The notes: generated from the letters alone by a model not told the origin. A stretch of 64,000 nt of DNA from JAEUHZ01 sp964552795 (GCA_964552795.1 CAZKIO010000011.1:28443-92442), one strand, 5' to 3'; counted from the first letter of the stretch, positions 15,513 through 24,992 are shown. Program-made: numbers and translations.

Positions 15513-17561
15513 ATGATCCGCTCTCTGCTCGCGTTCGCGCTCCTCCTTCCCGCGGCCTGCGGGGTGGAGTCCACGACGATCCTGACGCCGCCTGCGGCTG
15601 CGGCCGCTGCGCCCGGGCCGGCCGACCGCGTCGCGCTGCTGGTCGGCATCGACCGTTACGCGCCCGGCTCGCCGGTGTCGCCGCTCAAGGGCTGCGGCCG
15701 CGACGTCGAGCGCATGCGCGATCTCCTGGTGGGCCGGTTCGGTTTCAAGGCCGAGGACGTGCACGTCCTGCGCGACGAACAGGCCACCCACGCCGCGATC
15801 GTCCGCGCGTTCGACAGCGCGCTGATCCAGCGCGCGCGCCGCGGCACGGAGGCGGTCTTCTATTTCGCGGGCCACGGCTCGCGCGTGCCCGACCTGGACG
15901 AGGGCGCGGCGCGCGAAGCCGACGGCCTGGACTCGACCTACCTCGCCTACGACAGCCGCGCCGACGGGCACGACGGCGACCGCGACCTCACCGACGACGA
16001 GCTGCGCTCGCTGACCGTCGCGTTGGCCGAGAAGGGCGCGTTCACGACCGTGTTGACCGATTCGTGCCACTCCGGCGGAGGCCTGCGCGGCATCGGCGGG
16101 TTCCGCGCGCGCGCCGCGCCGCAGGGCCGCCGTCCGCTCGACCGCGGCTGGGCGGGCGGGTTCTGGCCGGGCTCGATCGGCTTGCTGGACGATTCCCAGC
16201 CCGCCCCGGTGGTGCTGGGCTCCTACGTCCACGTCGCCGCCAGCCGACGCGACCAGGTGGCGGGCGAGATCGACGTCGAGACCGCGCCCGGCGAGCTGGT
16301 GCCGCACGGCGCGATGACCTGGTACCTCGCGCAAGCGCTCGACCGGGTCCAGCCCGGCGTGACCTGGAGCGCGGTCACCGACCAGACCTCGCTGCACGTC
16401 ACCACCGCGCTGCCCTACCAGAACCTCACGTACTCGGGCGCCGCCGACCGGGTCGTCTTCGGCGCGTCGTTCGAGGAGGTCACGGGCTGGCGCGCGCGCA
16501 GCCTGGGCGGCGACCTCGTCCTGGTGGACGCCGGCTGGCTCGCCGGCCTGCGGCGCGGCTCGCGCCTGGACATCCGCGCCTCGCCGGGGACGCGGTCGGT
16601 CGGCGTCGCGCTGGTGGAATGGCTCTCCGCGGCGCAGGCTCGCGCGCGGTTCCTGGAGGCGCCGGGAGAGGACCTGTCGAAGGTCGCGCTGCGCGCCGTC
16701 GAGATCGGGCGGCCGCTGGGCGAGGAACCGCTGGCGGTGTGGTGCGAGGTGCCCGGGCTCGCGCCCTGGTTCGCGGGGTCGCCCTGGGTCCAGATGGCGT
16801 CGCGGATCGAAACCGCCGACCTGATCGTGCGCGGCGGGACGCAGGGGTACCACATCTGGACACCTGATGGGCTTTTGTTGCCCGGTTACCTGCCGATCCT
16901 GCCTCCCACGTTCGGCGACCAGTCGGGCTGGCTCTCGGTCTGCGAGCCGCTGCTGCGCCGCGAGGCGCTGTGGCGGTCCACCTCGCGCCTCGCGCTGGAG
17001 CCCGGCGGCCTCGGCCTGGACGTCAGCCTGGTCGCGGCGACCGAGGCCGACTGCCGGGCGCCGCTGCCGGCCGGCGGCTGGACCCGATGGGTGCCGGCCC
17101 ACATCCAGGACCGCGTCGTCTACGGCGCGCCCGGGATCGGCGGCGACCTGCCGATGGGCGTGTTCCGTGTGCACAACCCCGGCCGGTCGGCCGTTCATCT
17201 GGCCGTGCTCAACCTCCCGGAGAACGACCGCACGCGGACCTTGATCGATCCGCTCCCGGGCAGCGACGCGCGCGTGCTGCGGCCGGGCGAGACGTGCTCG
17301 GTGCGCGTCGGCTTCCTGGCGCCCGACGCGTGGTCGCTGGCGCGGCCGATGTGCGACCGCTACCTGTTCCTGGCGACGCTCGGGCCCATCGACCTCGTGT
17401 CCCTGACCTCCAGCGTGACGCTGCGCGGCGACGAGGCGCCGCTGCCGGGCGTGCTGCGTCAGGCGCAGGCGAAGTACGTCACGCGCGGGTCGGGGACCGT
17501 GGATCTCGATCGGTCCGGCTACGGGATCGCGGCCGTCGACGTGCACGTCAAGCGGCGCTGA
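15513..17561 (+). CDS. Caspase-fold (peptidase C14, metacaspase-like) lipoprotein
   Basis: A 682-residue protein with a lipoprotein-like signal (LLAFALLLPAAC, Cys16). The caspase-fold domain (about 38-330) opens VALLVGIDRY and carries the catalytic dyad His121 (FAGHGSR) and Cys185 (TDSCHSGG). The second half (about 350-682) has an SH3-like or barrel-like character and includes DUF4384-like segments as in other bacterial caspase proteins, for example a FRVHNPGRSAVHLAVLNL strand and the final PGETCSVRVGF. Planctomycete metacaspases with similar architecture are common, but substrates are not known. It is divergent from the kinase-ECF pair, and its strand continues into an M1-like peptidase 65 bases later. 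Lipid attachment would place it outside the inner membrane. Confidence 0.88.
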   Translation: MIRSLLAFALLLPAACGVESTTILTPPAAAAAAPGPADRVALLVGIDRYAPGSPVSPLKGCGRDVERMRDLLVGRFGFKAEDVHVLRDEQATHAAIVRAFDSALIQRARRGTEAVFYFAGHGSRVPDLDEGAAREADGLDSTYLAYDSRADGHDGDRDLTDDELRSLTVALAEKGAFTTVLTDSCHSGGGLRGIGGFRARAAPQGRRPLDRGWAGGFWPGSIGLLDDSQPAPVVLGSYVHVAASRRDQVAGEIDVETAPGELVPHGAMTWYLAQALDRVQPGVTWSAVTDQTSLHVTTALPYQNLTYSGAADRVVFGASFEEVTGWRARSLGGDLVLVDAGWLAGLRRGSRLDIRASPGTRSVGVALVEWLSAAQARARFLEAPGEDLSKVALRAVEIGRPLGEEPLAVWCEVPGLAPWFAGSPWVQMASRIETADLIVRGGTQGYHIWTPDGLLLPGYLPILPPTFGDQSGWLSVCEPLLRREALWRSTSRLALEPGGLGLDVSLVAATEADCRAPLPAGGWTRWVPAHIQDRVVYGAPGIGGDLPMGVFRVHNPGRSAVHLAVLNLPENDRTRTLIDPLPGSDARVLRPGETCSVRVGFLAPDAWSLARPMCDRYLFLATLGPIDLVSLTSSVTLRGDEAPLPGVLRQAQAKYVTRGSGTVDLDRSGYGIAAVDVHVKRR

Positions 17562-17626
17562 CCGGCCGGACTCCGGGGATCCAGTTCAATGCGCGGCCCG
17601 CGTGCGGCACAATCGCCGAGCGCCAC

Positions 17627-19960
17627 ATGCTCCGCATCCTCGCGTCCATCCTCCTCGGTGCCCTCGCGACCGCCCAGAACGCGGAGGATCAGCCCTGCCG
17701 GACGGACTACACGATCCGCGCGCGCTACGAACCCCAGGAGCGGCGGCTGAAGGGCGAGCTCAGCGTCCGCTGGACCAACGAGAGCCGCGACGTCGTGCCG
17801 GACCTGTGGTTCCACGCCTACTGGAACGCGTTCGCGAACAGCGAGTCGACGCACATGGTGGGCGCGGGCGGCACGTTGCGCGGCGGCCGCGTCGGCGACG
17901 ACGAGTGGGGCTGGCAGCAGATCACGCGCCTCTCCGTCGAGGGCCGCGACCTGACCCAGGACATCCGCTGGGTCTCGCCCGACGACCTGCGACCCGAGGA
18001 CCGCACGGTGTTCCGCGTGCGCCTGCCCGAGGCCGTGCGTCCGGGCCAGTCGATCACCGCCGACGTCACGTGGGAAGCGCGCGTGCCGCGCGTGCGCCGG
18101 CGCACCGGGCACAAGGACGACTTCCTGTTCATCGCGCAGTGGTTCCCCAAGCTGGGCGTGTACGAGACCGGGAACGGCTGGAACTGCCACCAGTTCCACG
18201 CCAGCACGGAGTTCTTCTCCGACTACGGGACCTACGAGGTCGAGCTGGACCTGCCGGCCGAGTACCAGGACAAGGTCGGCGCCTCGGGCGTGCAGCGCGG
18301 GCCGTCCGGCGGCGGTGCGGAGCGCGTCATCGTGCGCTTCGCCGCGCCTTCCGACGCCGACCGCGAGCGCGTCGAGAAGGACGGACGCAAGCCGCTGGTG
18401 CACGACTTCGCGTGGACGGCCGACCCCGACTACGTGAAGTTCCAGGACACGTTCCGCTACGACGAGTGGGCGGCGCGCTATCCCGACGAGATCGCGCGCG
18501 TGGCGCTGGCGCTGGATCGCACGCCGGACGAGCTGCGCCTGCGCGACGTCAACGTCACCGTGCTCCTGCAGCCCGAGCACGCGGTGCAGGGCCGGCGGCA
18601 CTTCGACGCCACGTGCACCGCGCTCTTCTTCTACGGCCTGTGGTGGGGCGAGTACCCCTACGAGCACATCACCGTCGTCGATCCGGCCTGGGGCGCGGGC
18701 GCCGCCGGCGGCATGGAGTACCCGACCCTGTTCACGGCCGGCACGCGGATGTTCACGAAGCCCGCGATGCTCTCGCCCGAGAGCGTGACCGTGCACGAGT
18801 GCGGCCATCAGTTCTGGTACGGCCTCGTGGGGAACAACGAGTTCGAGGCCGGCTGGCTCGACGAGGGATTCAACACGTTCTCGCAGAACGAAGCGCTCGC
18901 CATCCGCTACGGGATGAGCATCGCGACCACCGATTTCTGCTCCGTGCCCTTCGACGGCGTGCCGATCGGGCGCGAGCCGGGCGGCTCGGCACTGGCCGAC
19001 TTCCTGTCCGGACGGCGCATCCGCCTGCCGTGGATCGGGACGATCCAGCCCGGGCGCGGTTCGGGCCTGCTCGACTGGTGGCGCGAGCAGCCGCTGCTCT
19101 CGTACGGCCGCCAGCGCACCGATCCGCGCGAGACCGATCGCACGGGCTACCTCTCGGACCCGGACACGGATCCGATCGACCGGCCCGGCTGGCTCTACTG
19201 CGACCGCAACAGCTACCGGACGAACAGCTACCGGCGCACGGCGACGGCGCTGCGTTCGCTGCAGGGCCTCGTCGGCGAGGATCGTTTCCTGCGCGGCATG
19301 CGCCTGTACGCGGAGCGCTGGCGCTACCGCCATCCGTACCCGCAGGACTTCTTCGACGCGTTCCAGGAAGGCGCGAAGGCCGACATCGGCTGGTTCTTCG
19401 CGCAGGTGTTCCGCAGCACGGCGACCGCGGACTGGCGCATCGAGGTGAACCAGCGGCGCGTGCAGGAGCCGCGCGGCTGGTTCGCGGACGAGCGCGGCCG
19501 TTGGCGCAAGGCGGAGGGCGCCTCGGCGGCGGCCGAGGACGGGCCCGCATCGGCCGCCTCCGGCGAGGAGGCCTCCGAGGCCGGCGACGCGGAGCTCACG
19601 GAAGCCGGGCGCGGCGCGCGAGGCTGGAAGGCGGAGGTCGTCGTGCGCCGCCGCGGCGAGCTGCTGTTGCCGCTGACGGTGGAGCTCAACTGGGACGACG
19701 GCGCCAGCGAGCGGCTGGTCTGGTCGCGCGAGGACCAGGCGCACTCGGCCTGGTGGAAGCCGATCCAGGACCGTGCTCCGACGCGGCGCAAGCTGGTGTC
19801 GGCGCGCATCGATCCCGACCGGCGCTACTCGTTCGACAAGAACCTGTCCGACAACGAGTGGCACGACGCGGTGGACGAGACGGCGCCGCTGCGCTGGGCC
19901 GAGCGCGTGTTCGCGCAGTACCTGCAGTCCCTGCACGCGTTCGGAGGGCTGGGTGGCTGA
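17627..19960 (+). CDS. M1-family-like zinc metallopeptidase, secreted
   Basis: A 777-residue protein with a short signal peptide (ILASILLGALATAQ). The N-terminal beta-domain is of aminopeptidase-N type; the catalytic domain has the substrate-binding GGMEYPT in place of GAMEN, and HECGHQFWYGLVG (His390-His394) followed by WLDEGFN with Glu413 as third zinc ligand. Known members cleave N-terminal residues of peptides. Between about residue 620 and 690 an Ala/Glu-rich low-complexity insertion (SAAAEDGPASAASGEEASEAG) interrupts the C-terminal part. The ATG at 17627 follows the metacaspase gene by 65 bases. Its end overlaps the start of the next gene, so the two are translationally coupled. Nutrient scavenging at the cell surface is the simplest inferred role. 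Confidence 0.9.
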   Translation: MLRILASILLGALATAQNAEDQPCRTDYTIRARYEPQERRLKGELSVRWTNESRDVVPDLWFHAYWNAFANSESTHMVGAGGTLRGGRVGDDEWGWQQITRLSVEGRDLTQDIRWVSPDDLRPEDRTVFRVRLPEAVRPGQSITADVTWEARVPRVRRRTGHKDDFLFIAQWFPKLGVYETGNGWNCHQFHASTEFFSDYGTYEVELDLPAEYQDKVGASGVQRGPSGGGAERVIVRFAAPSDADRERVEKDGRKPLVHDFAWTADPDYVKFQDTFRYDEWAARYPDEIARVALALDRTPDELRLRDVNVTVLLQPEHAVQGRRHFDATCTALFFYGLWWGEYPYEHITVVDPAWGAGAAGGMEYPTLFTAGTRMFTKPAMLSPESVTVHECGHQFWYGLVGNNEFEAGWLDEGFNTFSQNEALAIRYGMSIATTDFCSVPFDGVPIGREPGGSALADFLSGRRIRLPWIGTIQPGRGSGLLDWWREQPLLSYGRQRTDPRETDRTGYLSDPDTDPIDRPGWLYCDRNSYRTNSYRRTATALRSLQGLVGEDRFLRGMRLYAERWRYRHPYPQDFFDAFQEGAKADIGWFFAQVFRSTATADWRIEVNQRRVQEPRGWFADERGRWRKAEGASAAAEDGPASAASGEEASEAGDAELTEAGRGARGWKAEVVVRRRGELLLPLTVELNWDDGASERLVWSREDQAHSAWWKPIQDRAPTRRKLVSARIDPDRRYSFDKNLSDNEWHDAVDETAPLRWAERVFAQYLQSLHAFGGLGG

Positions 19961-20984
19961 GTACGCGCCGAGCGAGCGCGGCATCGTGTCCGCCGAGGCG
20001 CTGCGCAGCGCGCTGGCGCGGCCGGCCGTCTGGCTCGCGATCGCGCTGGTTCAGGTGCTGCTGGCCGTCGCGCCTTCGCTGGCCTGGCTCGACTGGATGC
20101 AGCGCGCGACGGAGCACCGCTACGCGCCCGGTTCGCTGTTCTCGAACCTGGGCGCGTCCTTCCGCTTCGATCACGCCGACGAGCTGGCCGAGCTGGGCCG
20201 CGCGACCGGCCAGGTCGGCGCCGTGCTGGCGCTGCTGGCGATGCTCGCCGGCTGCTTCTGCGCCGGCGGCTGGCTGCAGATCTTCCTCGAGCGGACGGAA
20301 GGCGAGTCGCTGCGGCGCTTCTTCTACGGCGGCGCGCGCTACTTCTGGCGTTTCGTCCGCGTGCTCGTGCTGACGCTGCTCCTGCTGGCTGTCGCGGGCT
20401 GGATCGCGTTCGGCAAGCCGTGGAACCTGCTCGTGCTCGACCTGGGCATGGGCGTCCCCGCGGGCGACTTCGAGCGCCTGGAAACGCTGGACTCCGAGCA
20501 GACCGTGGTCGGCCTGCGCTTCGCCCAGGCGCTGCTGCACGCCGTGCTGGTCGGCCTCGTGCTCCTGTGGGGCGACTACGTGCGCACGCGCCTCGCGCTG
20601 CACGACACGCACTCGTCGGTGTGGGCCGGCATCGCCACCGCCTGGACGATCGCGCGCCACCCCGTGCGCACGCTGCGGCCGCACCTCGCGCTGCTCGCGG
20701 CCGAGTTCGCGATCGTCACCGGACTGGGGTTCTTCGCGCGGTCGGTCGAGGCCGGCCTCGTTCGCAAGCACGAGCCCTGGGGCATCGCGATCCTGCTCCT
20801 CACCAGCCTGGGCGTGATCGTGTGGCGCGTGATCCTGCGCGGCGCGCGCTACCACGCGGCCATCCAGGTGAGCCGCCAGGTCGTGAGCCCGATCGCGCGG
20901 CCCGACCCGTGGAAGAAGACGATCGGCGGGCCCGGCGGACCGCGCTATCCGATCGGCGGCGACGAGTACGCCGTCTCGATGTAG
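19953..20984 (+). CDS. Multi-pass membrane protein, coupled to the M1 peptidase
   Basis: A 343-residue protein from a GTG at 19953-19955 with a GGAGG six bases upstream inside the preceding gene; the two frames overlap by eight bases. Five or six membrane segments are visible: PAVWLAIALVQVLLAVAP, VLALLAMLAGCFCAGGW, VLVLTLLLLAVAGWIAF, ALLHAVLVGLVLLWG, LLAAEFAIVTGLGFFA and IAILLLTSLGVIVWRVI. No catalytic motif is recognised. The coupling suggests it works with the peptidase, perhaps as a membrane accessory or in peptide handling, but this is only inference from position. It ends 21 bases from the convergent HAD gene. The character of the loops does not fit a standard transporter family known to me. 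Confidence 0.75.
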   Translation: MAEYAPSERGIVSAEALRSALARPAVWLAIALVQVLLAVAPSLAWLDWMQRATEHRYAPGSLFSNLGASFRFDHADELAELGRATGQVGAVLALLAMLAGCFCAGGWLQIFLERTEGESLRRFFYGGARYFWRFVRVLVLTLLLLAVAGWIAFGKPWNLLVLDLGMGVPAGDFERLETLDSEQTVVGLRFAQALLHAVLVGLVLLWGDYVRTRLALHDTHSSVWAGIATAWTIARHPVRTLRPHLALLAAEFAIVTGLGFFARSVEAGLVRKHEPWGIAILLLTSLGVIVWRVILRGARYHAAIQVSRQVVSPIARPDPWKKTIGGPGGPRYPIGGDEYAVSM

Positions 20985-21004
20985 GCGCGCGGGCCGGCGC
21001 CCGA

Positions 21005-21715
21005 TCAGGCGCGCAGGTGCGCGTCGGTCGGACGGCCCGAGGGCAGCGGCGCGCGCGCGTGCAACTCGAGGATCGGCCAGCCGTGCGCGGCGGCGTGGGC
21101 GCGCAGCCGCGCGTCGGGGCTGACCGCGACCGGGTGCGACACCTTCTCGAGCAGCGGCAGATCGTTGTGCGAATCGGAGTAGAACCAGCTCTCGCGCACG
21201 TCGCTCCAGGCCAGGCCGCGGCCGGCGAGCCATTCGCCCAGGCGCGCGATCTTCCCGCCGCGGAAGCAGGGCACGCCGGCGACGCGGCCGGTGTAGCGGC
21301 CGTCCGCGCGCTCGGGGACGGTGGCGATCAGGTGCGGAATCCCGAGGTCGCGCGCGATCGGGCCGGACAGGAACGCGTTGGTCGCGGTAACCAGCGCGGT
21401 CTCGTGCCCGCGCCCGGCGTGCGAACGCACGAGCTCGCGCGCGGCGTCGGAGAGACGCGGCCGGATGCACGCCTCCATCCAGTGCTCGCGCCATGCGGCG
21501 AGGCGTTCCTGGCTCTCGCTCACGAGCGGCGAGAGCTGGAAGCGCAGGAACGCGTCGATGTCGAGCGTCCCGGCGTGGTACTCGCGATGGAAGCCGCGCA
21601 CGCGCTCGACGTCGATGGCGCCCGACTCGGCCAGGAGCTCGCTCCACAGAAGGTCGCTGTCTCCGTCGAGGAGCGTCCGATCCAGGTCGAAGAGCGCGAG
21701 GCGCAGGGCAGCCAC
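21005..21715 (-). CDS. HAD-superfamily phosphatase (subfamily IB, phosphoserine-phosphatase-like)
   Basis: A 236-residue soluble protein from a GTG at 21713-21715. The HAD motifs are in order: motif I LFDLDRTLLDGD (nucleophile Asp), motif II ALVTATN, motif III Lys in RGGKIARL, motif IV YSDSHNDLPLL. The DxDxT, SDSxND and helical cap between motifs I and II are characteristic of the HAD-IB group that contains SerB-like and HisK-type phosphatases. Substrate specificity cannot be read from this; a phosphoserine or small-phosphomonoester hydrolase is most likely. It is divergent from the M24 aminopeptidase gene, with about 150 bases between starts, and convergent with the membrane protein. Confidence 0.85.
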   Translation of the reverse strand: MAALRLALFDLDRTLLDGDSDLLWSELLAESGAIDVERVRGFHREYHAGTLDIDAFLRFQLSPLVSESQERLAAWREHWMEACIRPRLSDAARELVRSHAGRGHETALVTATNAFLSGPIARDLGIPHLIATVPERADGRYTGRVAGVPCFRGGKIARLGEWLAGRGLAWSDVRESWFYSDSHNDLPLLEKVSHPVAVSPDARLRAHAAAHGWPILELHARAPLPSGRPTDAHLRA

Positions 21716-21863
21716 CAGTCCCAGCCTCGCCGATGGTCCGCGTCGAGGCAATGCGGTTTCTCGGCATCCCGGCGCGTTCGAGGCCAGAAAAACCGGCGCG
21801 AAGGCGCGGGTTCGCGTCGTGGACGGCCTGCGCCGCGCCGCGCCGGCGTCTATCCTGGCCGGC

Positions 21864-23315
21864 ATGCTCCACATCGTCGGCGTCCCGGTCCTCGCCTTGT
21901 GCTTGTCCGCGTTGCCTGCAGCGCCCGCCGGACACACCGCGGAGCCGGCCGCGCCCGCGGCGCGAGCCGACGGCCAGGAGCACGTTCGCCGCGCCGGGCT
22001 GGGCGCCGCGTTCCACGCCGGGCGGCGCGCGAAGCTGGTGGAGGAACTCCGCAAGGAGACACCCGCGGGCCTGGTGCTGGTGCGCGGCCTGCCGGAGCAG
22101 CGCGACTACGCGCGTTTCTCGCAGGACAAGACGTTCTGGTACCTCTCGGGCGTCGAGAGCCCGTCGGCCGCGATCGTGATCGACGTCGCGAGCGGCGACA
22201 CGATCCTGTTCCTGCCCAAGCCCAACGCGATGCACGAGCGCTGGAACGGCGAGCAGTGGGACTCCGGCGACGACTGGGTCCCCGGGGTCGCGGGCATCCC
22301 CGACGTGCGCGCCAACTCCGAGCTGATGGGCCTCCTGAAGGAACGCACCCGCGACAACAAGGTCGTGTGGGTCAGCAAGGAGCCGTGGGTGGCGCTCTCC
22401 GGCTGCTTCGACCAGGCCGGCCCGCACGACCGCGCGATCGAGAAGGATCCGCTCGACGGCCGGTCGAGCCGCGAGAACGCGCTGGAGGAGAACCTGCGCG
22501 AGAAGCTCGGCGCCGACGTGCGCGACTGCGCCAAGGTGCTGGCCGAGATGCGGCGCATCAAGACGCCCGAGGAGATCGCGGCCCTGCGGCGCGCCTCGGA
22601 GATCGGCGCGCGGGCCATGGAGGAGGCGATCCGTTCGACGCGGCCGGGGCTGACCGAGCGTCACCTCGAGGCCGTGATGACCTTCGTCCACCGCGCCGAG
22701 GGCGCGGCCGGGCCGGCCTACCAGGGCATCGTGGGCTGCGGGCCCAACGCGCTGATCCTGCACTACGCGAACATCGGCCGCGAGCTTCGGCAGGGCGAGA
22801 TGATCCTCCTCGACTACGCGCCGGAGGTGGACCACTACGTGAGCGACATCACGCGCTCGTGGCCGACCGACGGCGTGTTCACGCCGCGCATGGCCGAGAT
22901 CTACGACGCGGTGCTGGCCGCGCAGCTCGCCGGCATCGCCGAGGTGCGTCCGGGCAAGACGATGAACGACGTCGAGCGCGCCTGCCGCCGCGTCCTCGCC
23001 GACCGCGGCATGGGCAAGCTGATGCCGCACGGCTCCAGCCACTACATTGGGATGGAGGTGCACGACGTGGGCGCTTCGGGCAAGCCTTTCGAACCGGGCG
23101 TCGTGTTCACGGTCGAGCCCGGCGTGTACGAACCCTCGACCGGCATCGGCGTGCGCATCGAGGACGTCGTGGTCGTGACCGAGACCGGCTGCGAGGTGAT
23201 CTCGGCCGGCGTCACCAAGGACCGCGCGGCGCTGACCCGGCTGATCGCCGAGGAAGGCATCCTCGATCGATGGCCCGCGGGGATCGCGGAACCGGAACGG
23301 TCCCAGCGACGCTGA
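21864..23315 (+). CDS. Secreted M24B metallopeptidase (Xaa-Pro aminopeptidase)
   Basis: A 483-residue protein with a signal peptide (HIVGVPVLALCLSALPAAPAG). The creatinase N-terminal domain (about 45-240) is followed by the pita-bread catalytic domain with the metal ligands in order: LLDYAPEVDHYVSDITRSWP (two Asp), GSSHYIGMEVHDVG (His), FTVEPGVYEP (Glu) and GVRIEDVVVVTETG (Glu). This fits PepP-type Xaa-Pro aminopeptidases, which release an N-terminal residue before proline and normally use two manganese ions. The signal peptide implies activity outside the cytoplasm. The region between starts of the HAD gene and this gene should contain the promoters. It ends in a basic tail. Confidence 0.92.
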   Translation: MLHIVGVPVLALCLSALPAAPAGHTAEPAAPAARADGQEHVRRAGLGAAFHAGRRAKLVEELRKETPAGLVLVRGLPEQRDYARFSQDKTFWYLSGVESPSAAIVIDVASGDTILFLPKPNAMHERWNGEQWDSGDDWVPGVAGIPDVRANSELMGLLKERTRDNKVVWVSKEPWVALSGCFDQAGPHDRAIEKDPLDGRSSRENALEENLREKLGADVRDCAKVLAEMRRIKTPEEIAALRRASEIGARAMEEAIRSTRPGLTERHLEAVMTFVHRAEGAAGPAYQGIVGCGPNALILHYANIGRELRQGEMILLDYAPEVDHYVSDITRSWPTDGVFTPRMAEIYDAVLAAQLAGIAEVRPGKTMNDVERACRRVLADRGMGKLMPHGSSHYIGMEVHDVGASGKPFEPGVVFTVEPGVYEPSTGIGVRIEDVVVVTETGCEVISAGVTKDRAALTRLIAEEGILDRWPAGIAEPERSQRR

Positions 23316-23658
23316 GGTCCGCCGCGAGAACCGGCGCGGCGCCGCGCGACGCCATCTGGCCGACACCCCGCGACGCGGCTGCGGTGTGCAGGTCACTTGG
23401 GATCCTGCCCGCCGGGGCTGAGCGGGAGTCGGATTCGTGCCATGAACGCCAAGCGCCACGGCGGCGCCGCCGCCCGGCCCTGCCGCGCGTCGATTCCTGA
23501 AACCGCCGCGTCGGTGTGGGACGCCCCCCCGGAGAGGCCCCGAGCCGACCCTCCGGACCAAGATGCAAGCCCAGCCCTGGACCGTCCCCGCCGATCGAGG
23601 GATCGCCACATCGCTCGGGCTGCGCCTGGGTGCATCGGTACACTCCGTGGTGGAGCGC
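23316..23658 (+). other. Upstream region of the sigma/anti-sigma/CHAT operon
   Basis: No separate gene is seen. The in-frame ATG at 23563 would extend the next sigma factor by 32 residues of unremarkable sequence; I placed the start at 23659 where a GGTGGAG precedes it. No ECF-type -35/-10 pair could be named with confidence. Confidence 0.4.
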
Positions 23659-24279
23659 ATGCCTCACCTCCCCGTTCCCGAGACGGCGCCGCGCGGCCAG
23701 GGAGGCGATCCCGCGGCCTTCGCGGCTGACCTCGAGCTCGTGCGAGGCTTCGTGCAGGGCAAACGGGACCGTTTCGAGGAGTTGGCCGGGCGCTTCGCCT
23801 GCCTGCCCAACATGGTGCGGGCGCTCGACGCGCGGATCGGCGGCAACCTCCAGGAGCAGGACCTGTTGGACATCGTGCAGGACGCGCTGGTCCGTGCGTG
23901 GTCCAAGCTCGATACGTACGCGGGCGAGGCGCGGTTCGAATCCTGGCTGTACGGCATCGCCCGCTTCGAGATGCTGAACGCCTTGCGTCGCCGCAAGCGC
24001 CGGAGACCGGTGGAGCACGAGATGAACGACGTTCCCGACCGAGCGAGCAACGAGGACGAGGGGCTCTCCGAGCTGGACTACGAGAAACTCCACGCGACCC
24101 TGCAGGAGCTCGAGCCCGGCACGGTCCAGATCATGCGCCTGAAGCACTTCGAGGACCTCACGTTCGAGCAGATCGGACGCCGGTTGGGCATGTCGCCCAA
24201 CACGGCCAAGACCCGCTACTACCGCGGCCTCATCAGCCTCCAGTCCAGGCTGCGCAACCCGCTGGGACCTGACCAATGA
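23659..24279 (+). CDS. ECF-type RNA polymerase sigma factor (head of the CHAT operon)
   Basis: About 206 residues. Region 2 includes LDIVQDALVRAWSKLDTYAGEARFESWLYGIARFEMLNALRRRKRRR; region 4 includes LEPGTVQIMRLKHFEDLTFEQIGRRLGMSPNTAKTRYYRGLISLQSRL. The strongly basic stretch after region 2.4 is typical. An alternative ATG at 23563 is possible. The stop overlaps the start of the anti-sigma gene in ATGA (24276-24279), the usual sign of a cotranslated sigma/anti-sigma pair. It would direct RNA polymerase core to a small regulon, perhaps including this operon, when the anti-sigma is inactivated. Confidence 0.93.
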   Translation: MPHLPVPETAPRGQGGDPAAFAADLELVRGFVQGKRDRFEELAGRFACLPNMVRALDARIGGNLQEQDLLDIVQDALVRAWSKLDTYAGEARFESWLYGIARFEMLNALRRRKRRRPVEHEMNDVPDRASNEDEGLSELDYEKLHATLQELEPGTVQIMRLKHFEDLTFEQIGRRLGMSPNTAKTRYYRGLISLQSRLRNPLGPDQ

Positions 24280-24992
24280 CCCTGCGCCAGAACGAGGAGC
24301 ACGAGCGTCTGCTGCAGGCCTTGGCGTGCGGCGACCTGGACATCGACGCGCCGGCCCTTTGCGCTCTGCGCCGGGCGGACGCCCAGTTCGACCGCAAGGT
24401 CCGGGACTTGTGCGCGCTGAGGGAGGGCCTGGACCACCTGGCGCGCGAGGAGCGCGAGGTGTTGGGCGGCGTGCCTCAGGCTCCGAGGCCGGCCGACGCC
24501 GAGTTCGTCGCATCGCGGCTGCGGTCCTTCGCCGGGGGCTCCGGAGCGCAGCAGGGTTCGCGGAGCAGACCGGGCGGACGCAAGCGCTGGCCGTGGGTGC
24601 TCCTGACGGCCGCGGCCGGCGTGATGATCGCCTTCCTGCTGTTCGAGCTGCGGGATCGGCCCGACCGATCGCGGACCTCGGACCTGATGCTCTCGGGCGC
24701 CAGCGCCGTCGAACTGCTGCAGCCCGAGGACGGCGGCGCCTACGACCCGGCTCGCGGGTTCTCGTGGCGGTATGATCTCGGCCCGGGGGAGAGGTTCGAG
24801 TTCGTGCTCGTCGAACGCCTGCCCGACGGCCGGCAGATCGAACGGAGCAGCACCGTTCACGAGGTCCCATGGTTCCCCGCTGCCGAAGTCAGGGCGAAGT
24901 GGCCGCGCCGCGGGACGTGGTCCGTGCGCGTGCTCAGCACGACTGGGGATCTGGGCGTGATGTCGGACGCCCGCGAAGTGTCGTTCGAGTAG
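24276..24992 (+). CDS. Single-pass anti-sigma factor with extracytoplasmic FN3-like domain
   Basis: A 238-residue protein. A cytoplasmic helical domain (1-100; LLQALACGDLDIDAPALCAL...LREGLDHLAREE) looks like the N-terminal anti-sigma domains of planctomycete and myxobacterial proteins but lacks the HxxxCxxC zinc motif. One membrane segment (about 105-124, WVLLTAAAGVMIAFLLFEL) is followed by an extracytoplasmic beta-domain (145-238) with LLQPEDG, FSWRYDLGPGERFEFVLV and WPRRGTWSVRVLS strands in the order of an FN3-like fold. Start overlaps the sigma stop and the 3' end overlaps the next gene, so all three are coupled. Regulated proteolysis of this type of anti-sigma commonly begins in the extracytoplasmic domain. 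Confidence 0.82.
   Translation: MTLRQNEEHERLLQALACGDLDIDAPALCALRRADAQFDRKVRDLCALREGLDHLAREEREVLGGVPQAPRPADAEFVASRLRSFAGGSGAQQGSRSRPGGRKRWPWVLLTAAAGVMIAFLLFELRDRPDRSRTSDLMLSGASAVELLQPEDGGAYDPARGFSWRYDLGPGERFEFVLVERLPDGRQIERSSTVHEVPWFPAAEVRAKWPRRGTWSVRVLSTTGDLGVMSDAREVSFE

Noticed and set aside
13380..17546. A 1388-codon open frame antisense to the metacaspase and continuing into the kinase
   Set aside because: Only the part after ATG 15413 has kinase motifs. The upstream part has the Arg/Ala/Pro-rich composition of a GC-rich shadow frame, and the metacaspase on the opposite strand has clear motifs.
23930..23960. GGTTCGAATCC-like stretch suggesting a tRNA T-arm
   Set aside because: It lies inside region 2 of the ECF sigma coding sequence and has no acceptor or anticodon arms around it.
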